This document shows positions 1 to 7,473 of a stretch of DNA of 64,000 nucleotides, piece by piece (position 1 is the first letter of the stretch; every line of letters begins with the position of its first letter). The position numbers and the translations under genes are program-made. The notes under the pieces are model-generated. The model did not search any database, was not told the DNA's origin, and was given only the letters and a program-made list of their open reading frames with translations. Location: positions 62,001 to 126,000 of the forward strand of contig CAJOLW010000035.1 of assembly GCA_905235525.1 (NCBI GenBank), given 5' to 3'. This stretch comes from an uncultured Bacteroidaceae bacterium (lineage in GTDB: Bacteria > Bacteroidota > Bacteroidia > Bacteroidales > Bacteroidaceae).

Positions 1-125
1 CCGTGCTGGCACTTCTCTGCAATCTCCTTTGTACCTTGCCACCCACCACCGTCATACCTCTCAATGCCATCACACCTATCATGGGTGCTCCCGTTATCCT
101 GTACATCATTTTACGGCGTAAGTAA
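1..125 (+). CDS. FecCD-family iron/cobalamin ABC transporter permease, C-terminal fragment
   Basis: The reading frame is open from the window edge (first full codon at base 3) to a TAA at 123-125. The encoded tail contains PLNAITPIMGAPVILYIIL and ends in RRK. This matches the conserved C-terminus of FecCD/BtuC-type permeases, which carry iron-siderophore or cobalamin through the inner membrane. Only about 40 residues are visible, so the substrate cannot be named. The gene converges on queF, with a strong hairpin between them. Confidence 0.75.
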   Translation, partial: VLALLCNLLCTLPPTTVIPLNAITPIMGAPVILYIILRRK

Positions 126-130
126 ATAAA

Positions 131-191
131 GATGAAGAGGAGGCAAAGGGATGCAATCAATGTGACTGCATCCCTTTGCCTCCTCTTCATC
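131..191. terminator. Bidirectional hairpin terminator between convergent genes
   Basis: Arms 131-155 and 167-191 are a perfect 25-bp inverted repeat with an 11-nt loop. The hairpin sits between the plus-strand permease stop (125) and the minus-strand queF stop (200), so it can terminate both transcripts. Confidence 0.85.
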
Positions 192-199
192 TTTTCTGT

Positions 200-664
200 T
201 TACTGCATGTTGTGGTTCTGCAAGCGATAGTTTGCCATCTCCTCATACTTCGTGCCAGGGCGTCCGTAGTTGGCGTAAGGGTAGATGCTGATGCCACCGC
301 GGGGAGTGAAGATACCTGTAACTTCAATGTATTTGGGATCCATCAATTTGATGAGGTCTTTCATGATGATATTGACGCAGTCTTCGTGAAAGTCACCGTG
401 GTTGCGGAAAGAGAAAAGGTAGAGTTTGAGGGATTTACTCTCCACCATGCGCTGGTCGGGCAGGTAGGAGATGCGGATTTCAGCAAAGTCGGGTTGCCCT
501 GTGATGGGACACAGGGAGGTGAACTCAGGGCAGTTGAACTGCACCCAGTAGTCGTTTTCGGGGTGTTTGTTCTGGAAGGTTTCTAACACTTCAGGAGCAT
601 AGTCTTGACGGTATTCGGTCTTTTTGCCGAGGGCAGAAAGCCCTTCATTTTCACGTTGATTCAT
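200..664 (-). CDS. queF: NADPH-dependent 7-cyano-7-deazaguanine reductase (preQ0 reductase)
   Basis: This enzyme reduces the nitrile of preQ0 to the aminomethyl group of preQ1 in the cytoplasm, the last free-base step before tRNA insertion in queuosine synthesis. At 154 residues it has the length of the short unimodular QueF class. The active-site cysteine lies in [14 protein letters not shown]. The substrate and NADPH-binding stretch [20 protein letters not shown] is clearly conserved. It is the last gene of a minus-strand operon after the transporter and queC, so the cell can either import a precursor or make preQ0 and reduce it. Confidence 0.95.
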   Translation of the reverse strand: MNQRENEGLSALGKKTEYRQDYAPEVLETFQNKHPENDYWVQFNCPEFTSLCPITGQPDFAEIRISYLPDQRMVESKSLKLYLFSFRNHGDFHEDCVNIIMKDLIKLMDPKYIEVTGIFTPRGGISIYPYANYGRPGTKYEEMANYRLQNHNMQ

Positions 665-668
665 GATT

Positions 669-699
669 GTTAGAGTTGAGGGTTTAGAGCTTAGGGTTG
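669..699. repeat. Degenerate short-word repeat (TTAGAG/TTAGGG type)
   Basis: The queC-queF spacer holds a run of related 7-8 nt words such as GTTAGAGTT, GAGGGTTTAGAG and TTAGGGTT. Runs of the same style, on either strand, recur at 15507-15540, 17071-17100, 17836-17864, 22969-23014, 32084-32119 and 33182-33213. Function unknown. Confidence 0.6.
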
Positions 700-729
700 T
701 TTTGTATAGGCTGAACTCTTTTAACTTCT

Positions 730-1431
730 TTAGTTTCTTTTACTCCTTATTCTTAAATACGTTTCGAGTCCACGGCGACGGAGTTTGCAGGCAGGACATT
801 CGCCGCATCCGTCACCTGCGATGCCGTTGTAGCAGGTAAGGGTTTCGTTGCGGACGAGGTCGAAGACACCCAAGTCGTCTGCCAGTTTCCAGGTCTCTGC
901 CTTGTCAATCCACATGAGGGGAGTGTGGATGACAAACTGCTCGTCCATCGCTAAATTGAGTGATACGTTGAGCGAACGGATGAAGGAGTCACGGCAGTCG
1001 GGATAACCAGAGTAGTCAGTTTGGGAAACGCCTGTGACGAGGTTCATGATGCCATGTTCGCGGGCATAGACAGCAGCGATGGAAAGGAAAAAGAGGTTAC
1101 GCCCAGGCACGAAGGTGTTGGGGGGCGTGACACGTCCATCGGGGGTGTCGGAAAAGGGAGCGGGTGGTTCTTTGTCCATCTGGATGCTGTTGTCGGTAAG
1201 TGAGCATCCTGTGCTGAGTTGGCTGATGAACGAAACGTCTTTCACCTCGAAAGGCACCCCTGCTTTCTCGGCAATGTTCCGTGCCATGTCCACCTCCACC
1301 ACATGTTTCTGCCCATAGCGGAAGCAGAGAGCGCGGACCTCATCAAAGTGTTTCTTTGCCCAAAACAGGCAGGTGGTGCTGTCTTGTCCGCCAGAGAAGA
1401 CGACTAAGGCCTTTCGATGATCGAGTATCAT
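730..1431 (-). CDS. queC: 7-cyano-7-deazaguanine synthase
   Basis: QueC is an ATP-dependent ligase that turns 7-carboxy-7-deazaguanine and ammonia into preQ0. The N-terminal PP-loop SGGQDSTTC binds ATP, and the C-terminal C-x(7)-CGECPAC set binds structural zinc. The length of 233 residues is normal. Its ATG overlaps the transporter stop by 4 nt (1428-1431), which suggests translational coupling. queD and queE are not in this window. Confidence 0.96.
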   Translation of the reverse strand: MILDHRKALVVFSGGQDSTTCLFWAKKHFDEVRALCFRYGQKHVVEVDMARNIAEKAGVPFEVKDVSFISQLSTGCSLTDNSIQMDKEPPAPFSDTPDGRVTPPNTFVPGRNLFFLSIAAVYAREHGIMNLVTGVSQTDYSGYPDCRDSFIRSLNVSLNLAMDEQFVIHTPLMWIDKAETWKLADDLGVFDLVRNETLTCYNGIAGDGCGECPACKLRRRGLETYLRIRSKRN

Positions 1432-2156
1432 ATTTCTTTTACTTTGAATACGTTGTAAGAGATGTTCTCGTCGTACGCATCTGTGTGGTCAAAGCGTTTC
1501 ACGAATTTGACCACTTGGATGGTAATGGGCAACACAAGGATTTCGTAGAGTGTTTTGGCAATGACTTGTGTGAACATTAGTTCAAGCATGAGGGAAAGGG
1601 GCAGTTGGGGTTCGCCCATGAAGAAGAGGGGAAAGATGTAGAATGCGAGAGGGAAAAAGATGAGTGAATCGGCACTTTCTCCTGCCAGCGTGGAGAGGAT
1701 GGCGCGCATGGAGAAGTGGTAGTCGAAGTTTCCTTTGTGGCGGTCTGCCATCTTCATTTTGCTCATCACCAATGCATTAAGGAATGAACCGACGATGAAA
1801 GCGAGCAGACTTGCCACTGCCACTTGGGGTGCAAAGGCGAAGACTTGCTTGAAGGCATCATCGCTTCCCTCCACCGCAGCGGGGAGCGCGCAAGCGATAC
1901 CTCCGATTCCTACGACAAAAAAGTTCATGAGGAAACCCAGCCAAATGATGAGTCTGGCTTTGCGGTAGCCCCACACTTCGGCAATGACATCGTTGAGGAT
2001 GTAGGAGATGGGAAAAACTAAGAAACCACAGGTGAGAGTGATGGAACCCCATGCACGAAAAACTTTGGTTTCGAGAAGATTGGATGCCACAAGGCAGATG
2101 CAAAAGACGATTCCTGCAATCATGAAGGAAACGCTCACTTGATTGTTTTGTTTCAT
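1428..2156 (-). CDS. yhhQ: Queuosine precursor transporter (YhhQ / VUT family, DUF165)
   Basis: A 242-residue inner-membrane protein with about six hydrophobic segments. It shows family features such as SNLLETKVF and [20 protein letters not shown] near the N-terminus. Known members import preQ0, preQ1 or related queuosine precursors. It is the first gene of the operon with queC and queF, which supports that substrate. The ATG at 2154-2156 lies about 5 nt after the last riboswitch-like pseudoknot tail in the leader, so translation is probably ligand-controlled. Confidence 0.88.
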   Translation of the reverse strand: MKQNNQVSVSFMIAGIVFCICLVASNLLETKVFRAWGSITLTCGFLVFPISYILNDVIAEVWGYRKARLIIWLGFLMNFFVVGIGGIACALPAAVEGSDDAFKQVFAFAPQVAVASLLAFIVGSFLNALVMSKMKMADRHKGNFDYHFSMRAILSTLAGESADSLIFFPLAFYIFPLFFMGEPQLPLSLMLELMFTQVIAKTLYEILVLPITIQVVKFVKRFDHTDAYDENISYNVFKVKEI

Positions 2157-2161
2157 TTATT

Positions 2162-2251
2162 CTTGTTTTTAACGAGGTTTGTCAAGCACTCGCTGGTTTT
2201 TAACGTGGTTGTCTGGTACACGCCTGTTTTTACGAGGTAGTCAGGCACTCG
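2162..2251 (-). promoter_or_regulatory. Three tandem preQ1-I-like riboswitch motifs
   Basis: Read on the minus strand, three contiguous units of about 30 nt precede the transporter ATG: 2251-2222, 2222-2193 and 2192-2162. Each has a 4-bp P1 stem (CGAG/CTCG, CGTG/CACG, CGAG/CTCG, so P1 covaries) and a loop ending in ACTAC, ACAAC or ACAAAC. Each then has an A-rich linker (TAAAAA or TTAAAAA) and a tail. In units 1 and 3 the tail pairs with the loop (GCCTG with CAGGC; CTTG with CAAG), giving the H-type pseudoknot of preQ1 class I. Unit 2 keeps P1, but its tail (CCAG) does not complement its loop (ACCAG). The downstream operon handles queuosine precursors, as expected. Confidence 0.75.
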
Positions 2252-2269
2252 GATTGTTGAAATCGGGTA

Positions 2270-2277
2270 CAAAGTTA
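2270..2277 (-). promoter_or_regulatory. -7 promoter box of the queuosine operon
   Basis: Minus-strand TAACTTTG fits the Bacteroidetes TAnnTTTG consensus. It lies about 20 nt upstream of the first riboswitch-like unit, so the array would be transcribed almost from the 5' end. No clear -33 TTG is seen. Confidence 0.6.
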
Positions 2278-2278
2278 G

Positions 2279-2403
2279 GAAATAATTAGGAATTAGAAAT
2301 TAGGAATTAGGAATTATTTGCTTCTCAACTTGTCTTTTTTGCAAAAAAGCACCTCGAATGAGAAATAATTCCTAATTCCTAATTTCTAATTCCTAATTAT
2401 TTC
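2279..2403. repeat. Long inverted repeat built from GGAATTA words
   Basis: Arms 2279-2319 and 2363-2403 are perfect reverse complements (41 bp) around a 43-nt spacer. Each arm is made of repeated AGGAATTA / AGAAATTA words. The element fills the space between the divergent queuosine and GT2/DUF4922 operons and touches both promoter boxes. It could be a miniature palindromic element or a product of simple-repeat expansion and inversion. Confidence 0.85.
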
Positions 2404-2404
2404 T

Positions 2405-2412
2405 TACCTTTG
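2405..2412 (+). promoter_or_regulatory. -7 promoter box for the GT2/DUF4922 operon
   Basis: TACCTTTG fits TAnnTTTG. It lies directly after the right arm of the inverted repeat and about 37 nt before the chosen ATG at 2449. Its position argues against any start codon upstream of that ATG. Confidence 0.65.
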
Positions 2413-2448
2413 CAACAATCTAATAAAAAAACTCTAAATGAAGATTCT

Positions 2449-4941
2449 ATGAATGGCATTGTAAATACAGCAATTGATGCGTTTGTCCTTTACGCTGATG
2501 AAGGGACGATGATGACCCTGAGTCAGTTGAAGGAGGAACCTCTGGTGAGGAATATATATGTGATGATGAAAGGTGGGGAGGAATGTCCGTGCAAGGAATG
2601 TGAGGTGATCCGTGTGGATGATTACCGCAGTTCTGCCACCATCCGAAAGATAACAGAGGTGTTGAAGGCTCCTTTTGCGTTGGTGTGTACGGCACAGACT
2701 CCTGTGACTTTTGGTTATCAGTCCATTTCCCGTATGTGCTCGGTGGCAAGCAGTGTGGACTCTGCTGTGGTGTATGCTGACCATTATGTGGTGAAGAACG
2801 GAGAGACGACGAAGTGTCCTACGATGGACTTCTACTATGGCAGCGTGCGCGATGATTTTGATTTTGGTTCAGTTCGTCTGTTCAGTGCTGACACGCTGCA
2901 GAGTTATAGGGAGGAGGTTAATTACTTCTATTCTGGCTGGTATGACTTGCAACTTTTTGCCTTGCGTCGGAAACGTCGCGCGGCTCTCTTCCATTTGCGT
3001 GAGTATCTTTATACAGAGGTGGAACTGGACTTGCGCACCAGTGGAGAGAAGCAGTTTGATTATGTGAATCCCCGCAATCGTGAGGTGCAGAAGGAACGGG
3101 AAATGGTTTGTACGAAACATCTGAAATTGGTAGGTTCCTACATCGAACCCGAAAGCATAGTGGATGTGTCAGTGGAGCGATATGACTTCGACAAGGAGGC
3201 TTCGGTCATCATTCCTGTGAGGAATCGTGTGAAGACAATCGAGGATGCCATCAGAAGTGCCTTGTCGCAACAAGCGACGTTTGATTTTAACGTGATGGTG
3301 GTGGATAATCTTTCGACGGATGGAACGACGGAGATTATTGAGAAATTGGCAGCCGAGGATTCGCGTGTGTTGCATGTCATTCCAACCCAGAAGGACTTAG
3401 GCATTGGCGGTTGTTGGAGTCTTGCCTTCAACGATGCCAGATGTGGACGTTTTGCCATACAGTTGGACAGTGACGATCTGTACAGCGGTCCAGATACGTT
3501 GCAACGTATCGTAGATAAGTTCTATGAAGAGCATTGCGCTATGGTGATTGGTTCGTACCGAATGTGCAATTTCCAGTTGGAAACGCTGCCTCCTGGACTG
3601 ATTGACCATCGTGAATGGACTGCGGAGAATGGACAAAATAATGCTTTACGTATCAATGGTTTAGGTGCTCCTCGCGCATTCTTTACCCCTCTGTTGCGGA
3701 AGATTGGAATGCCTAACACTTCCTATGGCGAGGATTATGCTGTGGGCTTGGCATTCTGTCGTAAATATAAGATTGGAAGAATCTATGATGAGTTGTATCT
3801 GTGTCGTCGCTGGGAGGGGAATAGTGATGCTTCGTTGACTCCCGAACAGGTAAATCGCAATAACATCTATAAGGACAGTCTTCGTACGATGGAGATCATT
3901 GACCGTCGCCGATTGAACGAGTATTGGCAGAGTGGTGTGACAGATGGTTATGCCAACAGTTTGTTTGAAAGGCAATTGCCTGTGTGGAAGGAAGCCCGTG
4001 AACGCTATGGTCAGTTGGCTGATGTTGATACGATGGAAATGGAGATTGACGGGTGTAAATTGATGGCACAATATAATCCTGCACGTATCGTTTCTACGGG
4101 CGCAAAGGTGGATGCCAACACCATCAAGCATCGTCCTTGTTTCCTCTGTGAGGTGAATCGACCGGAAGAACAGATCAGTAGCCCGATGTTGAAGAAGTAT
4201 TATCTGTTGCTTAACCCGAATCCCATTCTGCCGAAGCACTTCACCATTCCGCTTCGTCATCACCGCAAGCAGCAGATTCTTGACTACTATGAGGACATGA
4301 TGGGGATTACGTCGCAACTCAATGAGATGTTTGTGTTCTATAATGGTCCTCTGTGTGGGGCGAGCGCACCAGACCACATGCATTTCCAGGCTGGCAGTCG
4401 TGGGGTAGTGCCTTTGGAACGTGATTGGAAAGAACTTTACAAGCCCAATCTTTCGCGCATTTGGCCTATCAGTGAAGAGGAATATATGGAGGCTGTGAAC
4501 ATGTACCTTGTGGCTGATAGTACAGGTGTGTTTAGTCTTCGTAACTACCTGTGTCCGGGCATTGTCATCATCACCAGAACTCCACGTGCCAACAAGATTC
4601 TTTTTGAAAAGGTGTACAATGCTCTTCCCGTCAAGGAAGGTGAGTACGAGCCGATGATGAACATCTTAGCATGGTCGCAGTCGAGCAACACGGATGGCTA
4701 CGAGCGCATCGTGAGTGTCATCATCCCACGTTCGAAACATCGTCCTGAATGCTATTATAAGCAGGGAGAGGAACTGATGCTTGTCAGTCCAGGTGCGCTT
4801 GACATGGGCGGTATGCTCATCACTCCACGTGAGGAAGACTTCAAACGGATGGATGCGGAATTGGCAAAATCAATCATTCAGGAGTGTGGCATGTCACTTG
4901 ACGAGGAACTCGAGACAGTGATGAAATTCAAGGGGGGGTAA
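2449..4941 (+). CDS. Two-domain protein: GT2 glycosyltransferase plus DUF4922 (HIT/GalT-like)
   Basis: An 830-residue cytoplasmic protein. Residues 1 to about 225 are not recognised. A GT2 domain follows, with VIIPVRNRVKTIEDAI near 253, DNLSTDGT, and the acidic QLDSDDLY near 338. The last third is a DUF4922 domain: RPCFLCEVNRPEEQ near 561 resembles a metal-binding loop, and PDHMHFQ near 642 is the HIT/GalT-like histidine motif of nucleotidyl transferases and phosphorylases. It therefore probably handles a nucleotide sugar or sugar phosphate (inference). The ATG at 2449 is preferred because the open frame further upstream overlaps the promoter. It is followed by SpoIID-like and AmpG-like genes, suggesting cell-wall sugar salvage. 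Confidence 0.85.
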   Translation: MNGIVNTAIDAFVLYADEGTMMTLSQLKEEPLVRNIYVMMKGGEECPCKECEVIRVDDYRSSATIRKITEVLKAPFALVCTAQTPVTFGYQSISRMCSVASSVDSAVVYADHYVVKNGETTKCPTMDFYYGSVRDDFDFGSVRLFSADTLQSYREEVNYFYSGWYDLQLFALRRKRRAALFHLREYLYTEVELDLRTSGEKQFDYVNPRNREVQKEREMVCTKHLKLVGSYIEPESIVDVSVERYDFDKEASVIIPVRNRVKTIEDAIRSALSQQATFDFNVMVVDNLSTDGTTEIIEKLAAEDSRVLHVIPTQKDLGIGGCWSLAFNDARCGRFAIQLDSDDLYSGPDTLQRIVDKFYEEHCAMVIGSYRMCNFQLETLPPGLIDHREWTAENGQNNALRINGLGAPRAFFTPLLRKIGMPNTSYGEDYAVGLAFCRKYKIGRIYDELYLCRRWEGNSDASLTPEQVNRNNIYKDSLRTMEIIDRRRLNEYWQSGVTDGYANSLFERQLPVWKEARERYGQLADVDTMEMEIDGCKLMAQYNPARIVSTGAKVDANTIKHRPCFLCEVNRPEEQISSPMLKKYYLLLNPNPILPKHFTIPLRHHRKQQILDYYEDMMGITSQLNEMFVFYNGPLCGASAPDHMHFQAGSRGVVPLERDWKELYKPNLSRIWPISEEEYMEAVNMYLVADSTGVFSLRNYLCPGIVIITRTPRANKILFEKVYNALPVKEGEYEPMMNILAWSQSSNTDGYERIVSVIIPRSKHRPECYYKQGEELMLVSPGALDMGGMLITPREEDFKRMDAELAKSIIQECGMSLDEELETVMKFKGG

Positions 4942-4981
4942 TTTCTAGGAAATAGCGAGATCTGGCTTTAAAAGGGGCTGT

Positions 4982-6181
4982 ATGGGGCAAGAAAAGGCTG
5001 TTAGGGTTGGTATTGTAAAAGCACGGGAAGTGTGTGTGGTTTTCCATTCGGTGTACAGGTTGAATGGGAAGCCTTTTGTTGGTAAACATCATTTCACCTT
5101 CTCCGCAGAAGATCGTCTTTTCATTCCTGATGATGAAGGAGCCTCTTTCACGTTGGAGGAGGTGGTGATTGGTATCGGCTTTCATTGGGAAAGGAAGGAG
5201 GAACAGACTTTTTGTGGGTCTTTGTTGCTGAAGGAAGAAGAAGGGCAGGTGAGAGCCATCAATGTGGTGCCTGTGGAGACCTACCTGACGAGTGTCATCA
5301 GCAGTGAGATGAGTGCCAATGCTTCGTTGGAACTGCTGAAGGCGCATGCGGTGATTTCACGTAGTTGGTTGTTGAAGATGATGGATAATAGACAATGGAC
5401 AACGGACAACGGACAACGGACGGAAGAGGCGGTGCATGAGCAGGTGGATGAGAGCAGTATCATCCGTTGGTATGACAGTGAGGCACATGTGGGGTTTGAT
5501 GTATGTGCTGATGACCATTGCCAGCGTTATCAAGGCATCACACGTCAGACAAATCCTCAGGTGTTTGAAGCCATTGAGGCGACACGCGGAGAGGTGCTGA
5601 CTTACGAGGACAAGATTTGTGATGCCCGTTTCTCGAAGTGTTGCGGAGGCATGACCGAGGTGTTTGAATCATGCTGGGAATCTGTTCACCACCCTTATTT
5701 GGTGGCAAAGGCTGACCCTTATTGTAACACGCGGGACAGGCGCATTCTTGCGCAGGTGCTGAATAACTATGACCAAGAGACGGTGGACTTCTACCGATGG
5801 ACGGTGATTTATACGACTGATGAACTGAGTGAACTCATCCATCGTAAGTCAGGTGTTGACTTTGGACGCATTCTTGACCTTGTGCCTGTGGACCGTGGTA
5901 CTTCGGGCAGAATCGTCACGCTGAAAATAGTGGGTGAGAAACGTACGCTGACGGTGGGTAAGGAACTGGAAATTCGCAAATGGCTCAGCGAATCGCATCT
6001 GTATTCATCAGCCTTTGAGGTGGAGAAAACCTGGAATGGCTTCATTCTGCATGGAAAGGGATGGGGACATGGTGTGGGTCTTTGCCAGATTGGTGCGGCG
6101 GTGATGGGTGATCAGGGCATTCCCTATGAAAAGATTCTTGCTTTTTATTACCCTCATGCAGAATTGATGAAGAAATGGTGA
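4982..6181 (+). CDS. SpoIID/LytB-domain protein, probable peptidoglycan-active
   Basis: A 399-residue protein with the SpoIID/LytB core: VVPVETYLTSVISSEMSAN, then a stretch ending in HAVISRSWLL. Further on are the CCGGMTEVFESCWE loop and the C-terminal GKGWGHGVGLCQIGA motif. SpoIID proteins act on peptidoglycan as lytic transglycosylases or their activators. No clear signal peptide is seen from this start, so localisation is uncertain. Residues around 135-147 are encoded by a GGACAACG-word tandem repeat (5384-5422), an in-frame insertion between conserved blocks. The gene overlaps the next permease gene by 7 nt. Confidence 0.85.
   Translation: MGQEKAVRVGIVKAREVCVVFHSVYRLNGKPFVGKHHFTFSAEDRLFIPDDEGASFTLEEVVIGIGFHWERKEEQTFCGSLLLKEEEGQVRAINVVPVETYLTSVISSEMSANASLELLKAHAVISRSWLLKMMDNRQWTTDNGQRTEEAVHEQVDESSIIRWYDSEAHVGFDVCADDHCQRYQGITRQTNPQVFEAIEATRGEVLTYEDKICDARFSKCCGGMTEVFESCWESVHHPYLVAKADPYCNTRDRRILAQVLNNYDQETVDFYRWTVIYTTDELSELIHRKSGVDFGRILDLVPVDRGTSGRIVTLKIVGEKRTLTVGKELEIRKWLSESHLYSSAFEVEKTWNGFILHGKGWGHGVGLCQIGAAVMGDQGIPYEKILAFYYPHAELMKKW
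5384..5422 (+). repeat. GGACAACG-word tandem repeat inside the spoIID-like gene
   Basis: About four degenerate copies of GGACAAYG run in frame and encode a polar WTTDNGQRT-like segment. A matching run lies at 6182-6214 at the 5' end of the next gene, and an inverted run (TTGTCTGTTGTC) lies near 15565. Confidence 0.8.
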
Positions 6182-7473
6182 AAGGACAACGGACAACGGA
6201 CAACAGACAACAGAACCCGTGGCTTTGGATTCCAAGCCTTTGTGCAGCCGAGGAGATACCTTCGGCAGTGGTGATGTTTGTGGCTTTGTTGATGTTTTTG
6301 CAATTTGGGTCTGACGAGGTGATGGCTGCTTTATATAGTGCTTTGCTGTTTTTGCCTTGGGTGACGAAGTCCTACCTTTACAGCAAGGTGCGGAAGGTTG
6401 CTTCTTTCAAGCGTAATCTTCATATTTGTGAGTCGTTGATGTTTCTTTGTCTCATGGGCATTGCCGTGTATATATCGGAGGCACATGTGCGTCCGTGGGT
6501 GCTGTTCTTGTTCCTGTTTGTTCTCTCCTTGCTGTGCGCATGGCATGAACTGTTATCGCGTTTGTATTACAGTCGTATGCTCTATCCTCGACAGCAGCAA
6601 CTGTTCACGAACACGAAGTTGCTTTCTTCGCAGATGGCATTGGTGGTCACTTATGGTGTGCTCATCATTGTGGCAGGTTTCTTCGAGGTGTTTTTCCGCA
6701 GTTATCAGAAGGCATGGGCGATGGAGAGTTCCTTGGTGGCTGGTGGCTTCATGGTCTTTCTTGTTTTGAACATCCTTCTTTTGCGCACTCCCAGAGGGGG
6801 GGATTTTTATCGATACGAGACGCTGAGCGACACCGTAAAGAATGAATTGCATGTGCTTTCCCGCATTCAGCAGAAACCGCATGTGCTGCCTGTGTTGCTC
6901 AGCCTGTTTTTTCTGTTGCTGCCCCAGGCGTTGATGTTCAACACCCGCGTGTTTTTCCTGTTGACATTGCCCGAGCAGGGAGGGCTTGGCTGTTCGGTGC
7001 AGGATGTGGGTTTTGCACAGGGCACTATTGGTGTGCTTGCTTTCTCTCTTGGCGTCATCGGGGGAAGGGCTTTGATGAAGAAACATGGTAAATCGCAGAT
7101 GTTCTGGTGGACAGCCATTGTGCTGACACTCTCTCCCGTTTCTTATATGCTCATGGTATGGCATCCACAACTTGACAACATGTTGTGGCTTTGCCTCATG
7201 ACTTTTTTTGCCCAATTGTGCTTTGGCTTCGGACTGAATGTGTGCAGTCTCTATGTGCCCTACATCTCGGAGCAGCGCTATCGCAACACCACCAATTACC
7301 TCTATATGCCCTTGGTGATTAGTCTTATGCTCGTGCCACTGGCACTGTCGGGGTGGCTCTGCCAGTGGTTGGGTTATCGGGCTTTCTTCGCTTTTTGTGC
7401 TATCTGTGCTCCTGTAGCATGGGTGGTGTTAATGATATGTAAAACAAAACAAATCTTGACGACGTATGAGTGA
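6175..7473 (+). CDS. MFS transporter, AmpG-like
   Basis: A 432-residue integral membrane protein with about 12 hydrophobic segments. It begins its conserved part at WLWIPSLCAAEEIPSAVVM, closely parallel to the N-terminus of the next gene. The AmpG family imports anhydro-muropeptides or related wall fragments. The first 14 or so residues are encoded by a GGACAACG-word repeat (6182-6214). The true start may therefore have moved by repeat insertion, since this segment is polar and unlike its neighbour. Two paralogous permeases side by side suggest either two substrates or a heteromer. Confidence 0.75.
   Translation: MVKGQRTTDNRQQNPWLWIPSLCAAEEIPSAVVMFVALLMFLQFGSDEVMAALYSALLFLPWVTKSYLYSKVRKVASFKRNLHICESLMFLCLMGIAVYISEAHVRPWVLFLFLFVLSLLCAWHELLSRLYYSRMLYPRQQQLFTNTKLLSSQMALVVTYGVLIIVAGFFEVFFRSYQKAWAMESSLVAGGFMVFLVLNILLLRTPRGGDFYRYETLSDTVKNELHVLSRIQQKPHVLPVLLSLFFLLLPQALMFNTRVFFLLTLPEQGGLGCSVQDVGFAQGTIGVLAFSLGVIGGRALMKKHGKSQMFWWTAIVLTLSPVSYMLMVWHPQLDNMLWLCLMTFFAQLCFGFGLNVCSLYVPYISEQRYRNTTNYLYMPLVISLMLVPLALSGWLCQWLGYRAFFAFCAICAPVAWVVLMICKTKQILTTYE

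Noticed and set aside
2279..2403. Possible CRISPR-like array of GGAATTA words
   Set aside because: The units are 7-8 nt, without spacers of regular length and without cas genes. They form a simple palindrome.
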